A stretch of 18,788 nucleotides of DNA. Origin: Candidatus Moraniibacteriota bacterium. Lineage in GTDB: Bacteria > Patescibacteriota > Minisyncoccia > Moranbacterales > UBA11712. The translations under genes and the position numbers were made by a program. The notes under the pieces are model-generated. The model was not told the origin of the DNA. It did not search any database and saw only the letters and a list, made by a program, of their open reading frames with translations. The stretch is from NCBI GenBank assembly GCA_003157295.1, contig PMJF01000012.1, positions 1,295-20,082 on the forward strand, written 5' to 3'. Below, piece after piece: positions 1 to 6,202 of this stretch. Positions within the stretch are counted from its first letter, which is position 1. Each line of letters starts with the position of its first letter.

Positions 1-206
1 CTGATTGCTTCTCCGGTCATCGGGTTGCGACCCATGCGGGCGGCCCGGTGCTTCTTCTCGACCTTCACGAGGCCGGGAATTTCGACGGCTTCTTTCTTGA
101 CCGTGGCTTTCACGATCTCAGCCATTTCTTCTAGGACCATGATTATGTCCTTTTTGGCTAATTGAGTTTTCTCAACAAGCGCTTCAACGAGTTCCTTCTT
201 CTTCAT
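1..206 (-). CDS. HU/IHF-family DNA-binding protein (5' part; runs off the window)
   Basis: The 68 readable residues start MKKKELVEALVEKT and reach the hallmark GRNPMTGE at about residues 59-66, the DNA-contacting arm of HU/IHF proteins, which are small dimeric nucleoid proteins that bend DNA. Typical family members are about 90-100 residues, so roughly a quarter to a third is missing off the left edge. The ATG at 206-204 is the first start and aligns with the family N-terminus. No Shine-Dalgarno sequence lies at the right distance; an AAGGGG is about 25 bases upstream. A promoter candidate lies at 278-249. Whether this is HU or a dedicated IHF-like paralogue cannot be told from the fragment. 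Confidence 0.88.
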   Translation of the reverse strand, partial: MKKKELVEALVEKTQLAKKDIIMVLEEMAEIVKATVKKEAVEIPGLVKVEKKHRAARMGRNPMTGEAI

Positions 207-248
207 GCGTTTTATGTTAAAGTTTAATAACCCCTTAATTACTAAAGA

Positions 249-278
249 ATCATAGCATATTCCTGGAAAAACAAGCAA
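249..278 (-). promoter_or_regulatory. Candidate sigma70-type promoter for the HU gene
   Basis: On the minus strand TTGCTT (278-273) is followed after 18 bases by TATGAT (254-249), which is preceded by TGC, an extended -10. The start point would fall near 242, giving a leader of about 35 bases. Pattern only; not tested. Confidence 0.5.
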
Positions 279-302
279 ATGGGTAGCCCTACGGGGAAAC
301 TC

Positions 303-400
303 ACGTCGCTCAGCCAGTTGGCTGAGCTCTTTGAAACCTTCCGGTTTCAAAGCTTCCACTGCGGGAAAACTCCCGTTTTCCCGACCTCTTTCCCGTTCGA
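303..400 (-). ncRNA. Three-hairpin repeat element, copy 1 (3' of tRNA-Val)
   Basis: Read on the minus strand this 98-base segment begins two bases after the 3' end of tRNA-Val. It contains three hairpins: 383-362 (9-bp stem, loop GGGA), 350-331 (8-bp stem, loop GGAA) and 327-308 (8-bp stem, loop AACT). It aligns without gaps to 16302-16399 on the plus strand at 86 of 98 positions, with identical linker lengths of 11 and 3 bases. The first two loops fit GNRA in both copies. In the third hairpin an A-T pair here is a C-G pair in the other copy, a compensatory change. This points to a structured RNA or to a mobile element whose DNA hairpins matter. No known family is recognised. It is placed to be co-transcribed with the tRNA. 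Confidence 0.7.
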
Positions 401-401
401 G

Positions 402-475
402 TGGGCGCGAGAGGACTCGAACCTCTGACCCTCTGTTTGTAAGACAGATGCTCTAACCAACTGAGCTACGCGCCC
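402..475 (-). tRNA. tRNA-Val (anticodon TAC)
   Basis: A full cloverleaf of 74 bases: acceptor GGGCGCG/CGCGCCC, D-stem GCTC/GAGC, anticodon stem TCTGT/ACAGA around loop CTTACAA, five-base variable loop and T-loop TTCGAGT. The anticodon TAC reads GTA and wobble Val codons. A73 is present but CCA is not encoded, so CCA must be added after transcription. It lies 30 bases downstream of tRNA-Leu on the same strand, probably in one transcript. Confidence 0.96.
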
Positions 476-505
476 GTTCGTTGCTTGATCTCTTCTTGCT
501 ATAGG

Positions 506-590
506 TGCAGGCGAGAGGATTTGAACCTCCACGAGCTAGTGCTCACAAGCCCCTCAAGCTTGCGTGTCTACCAGGTTCCACCACGCCTGC
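506..590 (-). tRNA. tRNA-Leu (anticodon GAG)
   Basis: An 85-base class II tRNA: acceptor GCAGGCG/CGCCTGC, anticodon stem CAAGC/GCTTG with loop TTGAGGG (anticodon GAG, for CTC and CTT), a long variable arm containing GAGC/GCTC, and T-loop TTCAAAT. Discriminator A73 is followed by CCT, so CCA is not encoded. A GC-rich palindrome lies 33 bases 5' of the gene. Confidence 0.96.
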
Positions 591-622
591 GTCGGATTAT
601 TAATTCTGAATCTTCCGATTCC

Positions 623-652
623 CCGCCTCGACTCGCCGTCTCGGCGAGGCGG
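623..652 (-). repeat. GC-rich palindrome 'P', copy 1 (5' of tRNA-Leu)
   Basis: The inner hairpin CTCGCCG-loop-CGGCGAG (632-638/642-648) is bracketed by CCGC/GCGG. On the minus strand the 31-base segment aligns to 16122-16152 plus with two differences. Those two convert a C-G pair into T-A, so pairing is kept. Both copies lie about 30 bases 5' of a tRNA gene in the same orientation relative to it. Confidence 0.75.
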
Positions 653-689
653 ACGGCACCACGGCAAAAAGTATTTTTTTATTTAATTC

Positions 690-1154
690 CTATTTTTTAT
701 CTTCAATTTTTGATTTCTCGTCAGATTTTGCCAGCTGTCCTTCGGATTTTGTTTCCTCATTTTTTTCCTTTGTCTTAGGTTCCTCCTTTGGGTGAACAAA
801 TTGACCGAGTTCTTTCATCTTAAGCTTTGAAAGACGGAATCCTTTTTCCCGCAAGTAGTACAATTTCGAACGTCGGACTTTGGCGCTTTTCACAACTTCG
901 ATCTTTGAAATAGCGGGAGAATACAGGGGAACGGTGATCTCAACGCCAGTGCCAAAAGAAACCCTTCTTACGGTAACCATCGGAGAAGAACTTTGTTTTC
1001 CCTTGATACTAACAATGATACCCTCGAATATCTGGACCCTTTCTTTGTCGCCTTCTTTTATTTTGCGATGGATCTTGACGATATCGCCGCTTTTGAGAGC
1101 GGGATATTTCTTGGATTGCCTGACCTTTTGATTGAACTGGTATATTTTTTCCAT
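690..1154 (-). CDS. rplS: Large ribosomal subunit protein bL19
   Basis: bL19 is a structural protein of the 50S subunit near the 30S/50S interface. The core (residues 1-120) carries family signatures: the N-terminal FNQKVRQSKKYPALKSGDIV block, the RVQIFEGIIVSIKG segment, TVRRVSFGTGVEITVPLYSP and KVRRSKLYYLREK. The usual length is about 115 residues. This protein has 154, the excess being a lysine/glutamate-rich tail of roughly 30 residues (KEEPKTKEKNEETKSEG onwards), similar in style to the NusA tail in this window. The start follows a strong promoter with a leader of about 20 bases and no Shine-Dalgarno. tRNA-Leu and tRNA-Val follow on the same strand and may share the transcript. The usual neighbours rpsP, rimM and trmD are absent. 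Confidence 0.97.
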   Translation of the reverse strand: MEKIYQFNQKVRQSKKYPALKSGDIVKIHRKIKEGDKERVQIFEGIIVSIKGKQSSSPMVTVRRVSFGTGVEITVPLYSPAISKIEVVKSAKVRRSKLYYLREKGFRLSKLKMKELGQFVHPKEEPKTKEKNEETKSEGQLAKSDEKSKIEDKK

Positions 1155-1183
1155 AATAAAAAATGACTTTTTAAAGCTTTACT

Positions 1184-1212
1184 ATCATATAATTAATAAC
1201 GTATTTCGTCAA
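1184..1212 (-). promoter_or_regulatory. Promoter for rplS
   Basis: On the minus strand TTGACG (1212-1207), a 17-base spacer and TATGAT (1189-1184) give five of six matches to each sigma70 hexamer at ideal spacing. The start point would be near 1177, about 22 bases before the rplS ATG. Confidence 0.75.
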
Positions 1213-1221
1213 TCGTCGGAG

Positions 1222-1262
1222 AAAAGGAAGGAACCTCTCCCCTTCAAAGAACCCTTCCTTTT
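1222..1262. repeat. Inverted repeat in the rplS/3D-protein intergenic region
   Basis: Perfect 10-base arms (AAAAGGAAGG at 1222-1231 and CCTTCCTTTT at 1253-1262) enclose 21 bases, with T runs at the 3' end on either strand. It resembles a terminator stem but no gene reads into it from either side. Its role is unknown. Confidence 0.5.
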
Positions 1263-1352
1263 TGTGTTTTGGCTTATGCTTTTTGTGAAACATCTTCATA
1301 GCCCGTGAAACATCTTCCTGGAGTCGGAAATAATGAGCCAAAAACAAAACTT
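1259..1352. repeat. AT-rich inverted repeat enclosing two 13-base direct repeats
   Basis: The arms around TTTTGGCT (near 1267-1274) and AGCCAAAA (near 1336-1343) are extended by imperfect T/G-rich and A/C-rich flanks. Inside lie two exact copies of GTGAAACATCTTC at 1285-1297 and 1305-1317, a 20-base period. No reading frame of note crosses it. It could be a regulatory site or the relic of a small mobile element. Confidence 0.45.
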
Positions 1353-1431
1353 TCCTCTCTTGCGGTGTTGCTAAAATATCTTGAGCAACGATTTTTAGGC
1401 TTTATACAAGCTGATTTTACCCTTATACTTT

Positions 1432-1460
1432 GTCAAGGGGTGGTTACTGCTGCCCTTGAC
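1432..1460. promoter_or_regulatory. Operator-like inverted repeat overlapping a -35 box
   Basis: Perfect arms GTCAAGGG (1432-1439) and CCCTTGAC (1453-1460) are separated by 13 bases. The right arm covers five of the six -35 bases of the promoter for the 3D-domain gene. This geometry suits repressor or activator binding; no regulator is identified. Confidence 0.45.
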
Positions 1461-1484
1461 TCTGGATATTTATAATGCTACACT
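1456..1484 (+). promoter_or_regulatory. Promoter for the 3D-domain protein gene
   Basis: TTGACT (1456-1461), a 17-base spacer and TACACT (1479-1484) preceded by TGC (extended -10). The start point is expected near 1491, giving a leader of about 69 bases. A TATAAT at 1471-1476 lacks a properly spaced -35. Confidence 0.6.
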
Positions 1485-1559
1485 AGTTCGTTAAGTCCTG
1501 AAAAGGGATTTTTTATTTACCTGAAGTAAGAGCTTAGCATTAACAATTAAACTAAACTA

Positions 1560-2120
1560 ATGCGTATTTTGGCAAGCGCCCTTCTTATCAGCTTGGCCTT
1601 AAGCACTATTCCGATAAACAACAAGGCCGAAGCTGCGGAGGTTATCGACCAAAATACCAAACAAATATCAAATAACAACCAGAATGAAAATGAAAACCAG
1701 ACACCGGAGTCCATATTCAGTAGGATCGCTTCCGTCAATGACAACTTTATCTCGGCCATCTATTTTCCGCATACAGCCATGGATTTGATAACCAGTGGAA
1801 AGTATCGACCAAAGAATATAAGCTCGCTTCCTTCCGGAAGTTTTATCGTTAATGCCAGTGCCTATACGGCCGCGGCTGACGAGTGTGGAAAGAGCGACGG
1901 AATCACCGCGAGCGGCAAACGAGTCCAGGAGAATCGGACGCTGGCTTGCCCTAAGCAGTATAAGTTCGGCACCAAGATTGAAATTGATGGGATGGGAACT
2001 TATGTCTGCGAGGACCGCGGCGGAGCAATTAAAGCAAACCACTTTGATATCTATATGCAAACAAAAAAGCAAGCCTTCGCTTTTGGGAGAAGAAATCTGA
2101 TTGCGAGTATTGTAGAATAA
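1560..2120 (+). CDS. Secreted 3D (Asp-Asp-Asp) domain protein, probable cell-wall enzyme
   Basis: The protein has 186 residues. Residues 1-25 are a signal peptide: short basic start, hydrophobic ILASALLISLALSTI, and AEA before a likely cleavage. An Asn/Gln-rich linker (30-50) follows. Residues about 97-186 match the 3D domain, a double-psi beta-barrel related to RlpA and the MltA C-terminus: NASAYTAAADECGKSDGITASG, then GTKIEIDGMGTYVCEDRGG and HFDIYM with conserved aspartates. Members act on or bind peptidoglycan, so export to the cell envelope is inferred. Cysteines at about 109, 130 and 150 could form a disulfide. No Shine-Dalgarno is seen, and the start is chosen because it directly begins the signal peptide. 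The gene stands alone on the plus strand and ends at a bidirectional terminator. Confidence 0.85.
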   Translation: MRILASALLISLALSTIPINNKAEAAEVIDQNTKQISNNNQNENENQTPESIFSRIASVNDNFISAIYFPHTAMDLITSGKYRPKNISSLPSGSFIVNASAYTAAADECGKSDGITASGKRVQENRTLACPKQYKFGTKIEIDGMGTYVCEDRGGAIKANHFDIYMQTKKQAFAFGRRNLIASIVE

Positions 2121-2122
2121 AG

Positions 2123-2152
2123 AAAACGCCCCGTTAATCCGGGGCGTTTTTT
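2123..2152. terminator. Bidirectional intrinsic terminator
   Basis: Stem AAAACGCCCCG (2123-2133) pairs with CGGGGCGTTTT (2140-2150) around loop TTAATC. A T run follows on the plus strand and a T-rich tract on the minus strand. It sits between the convergent 3D-protein gene and clpP and can end both. Confidence 0.9.
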
Positions 2153-2173
2153 AATATGGCGTAGGTAGCTGGA

Positions 2174-2758
2174 TCATTTTATGATCTTGTCTACAATTCC
2201 GTAAACCTTAGATTCCTCGGCATTCATAAAATAGTCTCGCTCGGTATCTTCCTGAACTTTTTTTATCTTCTGTCCGGTATGTTTGGCCAAAATTTCATTG
2301 AGCCTTTCTTTCATCTTCACTATGTGATTGGCATGAATGGCCACGTCCGTCGCCTGTCCGCTAGCTCCGCCCATTACCTGATGGATAAGAATCTCGCTAT
2401 TGGGAAGGCAGAACCGCTTGCCCTTTTTTCCGGCTGCCAAAAGAAGCGCTCCGCCGGAAGCGGCCAGTCCGATACATATAGTTGAAACGTCCGCCTTTAC
2501 ATATTGCATAGTGTCATAGATTGCCAGAGCCGAGCTGACTTGCCCGCCGGGGGAATTTACATAAATTTTGATATCTTCTTTGCCGTTCTGGCTGTCCAGA
2601 AACAGCAACTGGGCAATCACTGAATTGGCGACGACATCATCAATCGCTCCGCCAAGGAATATTATCCTTTCCTTTAAAAGTCGGGAATAGATATCATACG
2701 CCCGCTCTCCATAGGCGGTTTTTTCGATGACAGTAGGGATAAGAATTTGATTTTGCAT
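2174..2758 (-). CDS. clpP: ATP-dependent Clp protease proteolytic subunit
   Basis: ClpP forms a double-heptamer chamber that degrades proteins unfolded by ClpX or ClpA/C. The 194 residues are close to the usual length. Ser101 (GLAASGGA), His126 (LIHQVMGG) and Asp175 (DTERDYFM) sit where the catalytic triad is expected, and the oxyanion-hole segment NSPGGQV is at 68-74. The N-terminus ([19 protein letters not shown]) matches mature ClpP, with little or no propeptide. It is the last gene of the nusA-ppa-tig-clpP operon, starting 12 bases after tig, and ends at the terminator at 2123-2152. The common tig-clpP pairing is kept, but clpX, often next, is absent because the operon ends here. Confidence 0.97.
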   Translation of the reverse strand: MQNQILIPTVIEKTAYGERAYDIYSRLLKERIIFLGGAIDDVVANSVIAQLLFLDSQNGKEDIKIYVNSPGGQVSSALAIYDTMQYVKADVSTICIGLAASGGALLLAAGKKGKRFCLPNSEILIHQVMGGASGQATDVAIHANHIVKMKERLNEILAKHTGQKIKKVQEDTERDYFMNAEESKVYGIVDKIIK

Positions 2759-2770
2759 GATTATTTTAGA

Positions 2771-4048
2771 TTATTTAAGATTTTCCAAAAGCTGGAAAAC
2801 TTTTTCATTGAGCAGTACGCCTTTGGTGTAATTATACAGCCTTTCCATGTCGATATTTTTCTCCAGGCTGCCCATATTCTTATAGTACGCTATAACCTTG
2901 TTCATTTCTTCCTCAATTTCCTGGCTTTCAACAGTTATGCTCTCCGCCTCGGCAATTTCACGAAGCACCAAAGCCGCTTTAACTCTTTTCGCGGCCGGTT
3001 CCTGCCAATCTTTCTGGAGATCCTCTTTTGATTTTTTGAGATTGGAAAGATAAGTTTCCATCGCCATTCCCATTTGGGCGATGTTTTGCTCAAACTCAAC
3101 CATCATTTTATCCAATTCTCCATTCACGAGTATATCCGGAATTTCCATTTGGCTGCTTTTGACAATTTCTTCGATCGCCTCCGTTCGCCATTTTTCCTGA
3201 TTTTTTTTCTCTTTCTCGGCTTCCATTCCTTCTTTCAAATTGGCCTTTAATTTTTCCAAATTTTCGAATTTGCCGAGGTTTTTAGCAAATTCGTCATCTA
3301 TTTTGGGCAATTCTTTTTGCTGAACCAGACTGATCCTAACTTTGAAAGTGGCCGGCTTGCCGGCTAATTCTTTTTTATGATAATCGGATGGAAAGGGAAG
3401 CTCAAAAGTTTTTTCTTCGCCTTCCTTCATGCCGATCAGCTTATCCTCGAATCCAGGAATAAAATAATTTTCCCCGATCGTAAGCGGATGATTTTTGCTG
3501 ACTCCGCCTTCAATGGTCTTTCCTTCGATCTGAGCTTCAAAATCGATCTCCACCCTATCGCCAACTCGCGCGGGACGATTCACTGTGATGAGTTTCGCCC
3601 GGCTGCGAGCCAGATTATTAAGTTCCGAATCGACATCTTTTTCCGAGACCCCAACCCTCTTTTCCTTTTTGATGTTTTTCACGTCTTTGCGGTGATTTCC
3701 CAGCGTTATCTCCGGCATAACGCTGACTACGACCTTAAATTCCAGATCATTTCCCGGTGCGATCTTGGTGATGGTTATTTTCGGCTCGCCGATCGCTTCT
3801 ATCTTGTTTTTTGTGATCGAGTCTACGTAGCTTTTCCTTACGGCTTTTTCAGCGCCGTGAGCCAGTACTTTTTCGGATCCCAATTTTTGCTCAACAATGT
3901 TTCGAGGTGCTTTCCCGGGGCGGAATCCGTCTATCTTTATTTCTTTGGACAGTTCTTCGGCTGCCATATCCAAAAATTTTTCAAGCTCTGGAGCTGGAAC
4001 AGCAAGTAGGATCTCGATCTGTGATTTTGGTAATTTCTTTATTTCCAT
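2771..4048 (-). CDS. tig: Trigger factor (ribosome-associated chaperone / prolyl isomerase)
   Basis: Trigger factor binds at the ribosome exit tunnel and shields nascent chains. The 425 residues are near the usual 430. The N-terminal ribosome-binding domain carries the tail motif GFRPGKAPRNIVEQ at about 41-54, equivalent to the GFRxGKxP docking loop. Residues about 155-240 form the FKBP-like isomerase domain (VGDRVEIDFEAQIEGK, then PLTIGENYFIPGFEDKLIGM). The remainder is the helical substrate-cradling C-domain, rich in Lys and Glu. Its ATG shares one base with the ppa stop codon (TAATG), suggesting translational coupling, and clpP follows after 12 bases. Confidence 0.97.
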   Translation of the reverse strand: MEIKKLPKSQIEILLAVPAPELEKFLDMAAEELSKEIKIDGFRPGKAPRNIVEQKLGSEKVLAHGAEKAVRKSYVDSITKNKIEAIGEPKITITKIAPGNDLEFKVVVSVMPEITLGNHRKDVKNIKKEKRVGVSEKDVDSELNNLARSRAKLITVNRPARVGDRVEIDFEAQIEGKTIEGGVSKNHPLTIGENYFIPGFEDKLIGMKEGEEKTFELPFPSDYHKKELAGKPATFKVRISLVQQKELPKIDDEFAKNLGKFENLEKLKANLKEGMEAEKEKKNQEKWRTEAIEEIVKSSQMEIPDILVNGELDKMMVEFEQNIAQMGMAMETYLSNLKKSKEDLQKDWQEPAAKRVKAALVLREIAEAESITVESQEIEEEMNKVIAYYKNMGSLEKNIDMERLYNYTKGVLLNEKVFQLLENLK

Positions 4049-4590
4049 TATTTCTTAAATTTTTTCTTATACAAATCAACACTTTTGTTGATTGCTTCAA
4101 GCGCTTTATCTTTACCTTCAACGCCGTCTATGGTAACAACCTTATCCGTGATGGACTTGTAGGTTTCAAAGAAGTGCTTGATCTCCTTCAAAATATATGA
4201 GTTCAGGTCTGAAAGATCTTTGGTTTCATCCCAACGCGGATCTTCAGCCGGAACTGCAATTATTTTGTCATCCGATTCCCCGCTGTCCGTCATATGCATT
4301 ATTGCTACCGGTCTTACCGAAAGTAGAATCCCTGGATAAAGCGGGTAAGTTGTCAGCATGACTACGTCCAGCGCGTCATCGTCTTCCCAAAGAGTTTGCG
4401 GGGCAAAACCATAATCAAAAGGATAATCCTGAGACGTTTTCATCGCACGATCAAGCTTGATTAGTCCCGTTTTTTTATCTATCTCATATTTATTTTTTGA
4501 ACCCTTGGGTATTTCGACAATCACATTAAATTCTTCGGGAGCGTTATCGCCGAGGGAAATGTCGTGCCATAAATTCATTCCTTTAGACAT
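4048..4590 (-). CDS. ppa: Inorganic pyrophosphatase (family I)
   Basis: This cytoplasmic enzyme hydrolyses pyrophosphate to two phosphates, pulling nucleic acid and aminoacyl-tRNA synthesis forward. The 180 residues resemble bacterial hexameric family I enzymes: EIPKGSKNKYEIDKKTG at 26-42, YPFDYGFAPQTLWEDD at 56-71 and the metal site DDDALD at 70-75. The metal-binding aspartates (70, 72, 75) are kept, but the usual proline of DGDPLD is alanine. It lies 17 bases after nusA and overlaps tig by one base. The coupling of nusA to ppa is not a layout I know from model bacteria. Confidence 0.96.
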   Translation of the reverse strand: MSKGMNLWHDISLGDNAPEEFNVIVEIPKGSKNKYEIDKKTGLIKLDRAMKTSQDYPFDYGFAPQTLWEDDDALDVVMLTTYPLYPGILLSVRPVAIMHMTDSGESDDKIIAVPAEDPRWDETKDLSDLNSYILKEIKHFFETYKSITDKVVTIDGVEGKDKALEAINKSVDLYKKKFKK

Positions 4591-4607
4591 ATGTTTTTTA
4601 TTAAAAA

Positions 4608-6014
4608 TTATTTTTTATCTTCTTCTTTCTTTTCCTCAATTTTTTCAGTGGCAGCAGCATCAACTTCTTTTTTCTTCCCCTTTTTCTTTTCAGTTTCGAC
4701 TTCCTCGCTTTTTCCAGCGCTTTCTTCTTGGCTCTTCTCATCTTCAATCTTTTTTTCCTCTTTCTTGATCTCCCCGGCCACGACATCGATTTTCCAACCG
4801 GTAAGCTTAGCCGCCAATCTTACGTTCTGCCCCTGTTTTCCAATGGCGAGCGATAACTGATCGGAGGGCACCGACACACGGGCTTCCTTTTTCACTTCAT
4901 CCGTCTTGACCCCCAAAACTTTGGCCGGCGAAAGAGCATTGGAAATAAACTTAGCTATATCGTCATTCCATTCAATGATATCAATTTTTTCTCCCCCCAA
5001 TTCGTCAATGACGGCCTGAACGCGAGTTCCCTTTTGGCCTACGCATGATCCAATGGGGTCGATTGCCTCTTCCGTGGAAGAAACGGCGATCTTGGTGCGT
5101 GAACCGGCTTCACGCGCCATAGCTTTTATCTCAACTGTACCGGCAAAAATTTCCGGAACTTCAATTTCAAAAAGTTTCTGCACCAGAACCGGGTGTGTTC
5201 GAGAAAGCACAATGCCTGGCCCCTTTGGATCAGCCTCAACTTTCATGATATACACTTTTAGCCGCTGACCCAGTCGGTATCTTTCGCCATCAACCTGTTC
5301 AGAGGGAAACAATACTCCGGTGGATTTTCCAAGGTCGACAAAAATATTTCGACCCTCGATCCTTTGGATCACTCCGCTCAAAACTTCTCCTTCTTTTTGC
5401 TTGTATTCGTCGTACATCGCGTCTCTTTCAGCTTCCCGAATTTTTTGAATGATCACTTGTTTGGCGGTTTGAGCAGCCACTCTTCCATAATCGTTTTTTG
5501 ATTCCAACTTTTCTTCAATAATGTCTCCCACTTTAGCCTCCGCTTTTCTAATTCTGGCTTCTTCGAGAGTCAGATCTCTTTCGGGATTGAAGCGCGGAAT
5601 TTTTATCTGTCCCTCGTCGCCTACCTTTTCTTCCTCGGCCGCTTCTTTTTTATCTTCTATCCTTGGCTTTTTTCCGCCTTTCTTTTCTTCATTTATAAGT
5701 CCCTCAGATTCACTTAGGCGGGCCAGTTTTTCTTCTTCGGTTTCAAAAACGCGGGTAGTCTCGTCGACCACTTCTTTTACCAAATGAAAGTCTGCTCCAC
5801 CCGTAATTTCATTGAATTCCGCCCGGATATGTTGTCCGCGCCGGCCATAATCCTTCTTATACGCGGCTGAAAGAGCCGATTCAATGGCCTCGACCACCTT
5901 GTCTTTAGAGATTCCCTTTTCTTCGCAAATTTGCGCAATCGCGCTTCCAAACTGTCCCAATCTTCCAGCCTGAGCATCCTCAGGTTGGGATTTCAATTTC
6001 TTTTTTTTCGCCAT
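4608..6014 (-). CDS. nusA: Transcription termination/antitermination factor NusA
   Basis: NusA binds RNA polymerase and nascent RNA and modulates pausing, termination and antitermination. From the start at MAKKKK the protein has 468 residues. The N-terminal polymerase-binding domain (about 15-200) contains an acidic/lysine-rich insertion near 95-140. The S1 domain follows at about 205-270 (GEVLSGVIQRIEGRNIFVDLG), then KH1 with DPIGSCVGQKGTRVQAVIDE, then KH2 with LAIGKQGQNVRLAAKLTGW. A low-complexity Lys/Glu tail of about 50 residues ends the protein. An upstream in-frame TTG would add only five residues (MNLLC); the ATG at 6014 is preferred because MAKKKK is a natural start. The gene heads an operon with ppa, tig and clpP behind a strong promoter; a hairpin in its leader may attenuate it. 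Confidence 0.96.
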   Translation of the reverse strand: MAKKKKLKSQPEDAQAGRLGQFGSAIAQICEEKGISKDKVVEAIESALSAAYKKDYGRRGQHIRAEFNEITGGADFHLVKEVVDETTRVFETEEEKLARLSESEGLINEEKKGGKKPRIEDKKEAAEEEKVGDEGQIKIPRFNPERDLTLEEARIRKAEAKVGDIIEEKLESKNDYGRVAAQTAKQVIIQKIREAERDAMYDEYKQKEGEVLSGVIQRIEGRNIFVDLGKSTGVLFPSEQVDGERYRLGQRLKVYIMKVEADPKGPGIVLSRTHPVLVQKLFEIEVPEIFAGTVEIKAMAREAGSRTKIAVSSTEEAIDPIGSCVGQKGTRVQAVIDELGGEKIDIIEWNDDIAKFISNALSPAKVLGVKTDEVKKEARVSVPSDQLSLAIGKQGQNVRLAAKLTGWKIDVVAGEIKKEEKKIEDEKSQEESAGKSEEVETEKKKGKKKEVDAAATEKIEEKKEEDKK

Positions 6015-6043
6015 ACATAGTAAATTCAAAATTTAAATTAAAA

Positions 6044-6061
6044 TGTCCGATCACTCGGACA
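6044..6061 (-). promoter_or_regulatory. Hairpin in the nusA leader (possible attenuator)
   Basis: On the minus strand TGTCCGA and TCGGACA form a perfect 7-bp stem closed by GTGA, a GNRA-type loop, followed by TTTTAATTT. It lies about 25 bases after the predicted start of transcription and 30 bases before the nusA ATG. It could be a weak terminator or a binding site for autoregulation. This is inference from structure only. Confidence 0.45.
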
Positions 6062-6092
6062 TCTCAAATCGCTTCAGATAAATTCTATAAGT

Positions 6093-6121
6093 ATATTAAG
6101 AAATAATCGAAATTATGTCAA
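6093..6121 (-). promoter_or_regulatory. Promoter for the nusA-ppa-tig-clpP operon
   Basis: On the minus strand a perfect TTGACA (6121-6116), a 17-base spacer and TAATAT (6098-6093). This is among the strongest sigma70-type matches found in the window. Predicted start of transcription is near 6086. Confidence 0.8.
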
Positions 6122-6130
6122 ATTTATAAA

Positions 6131-6158
6131 TTTCCCCGCTCGGAAAGGAGCGGGGAAA
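6131..6158. terminator. Terminator after the TPR-fused ligase gene
   Basis: Perfect 11-bp stem (TTTCCCCGCTC at 6131-6141 with GAGCGGGGAAA at 6148-6158) and a six-base loop. The minus strand continues into AAATTTATAAATTTG, T-rich but not a clean U run. It lies 45 bases past the stop of the gene that ends at 6203. Confidence 0.7.
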
Positions 6159-6202
6159 GATCTACAAAAGCAGTGCGATGGATGATTTCTATCCTAACTC
6201 CC

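Noticed and set aside
1285..1317. CRISPR-like or iteron repeat
   Set aside because: Only two copies of a 13-base unit are present, without further spacing regularity.
3377..4009. 210-codon open frame on the plus strand
   Set aside because: It lies opposite trigger factor, which has full domain support, and its translation shows no family motif; it is an antisense shadow.
4254..4390. Loss of function in pyrophosphatase because DGDPLD reads DDDALD
   Set aside because: All metal-binding aspartates are kept and the rest of the active site looks normal; a Pro to Ala change alone is no reason to call it inactive.
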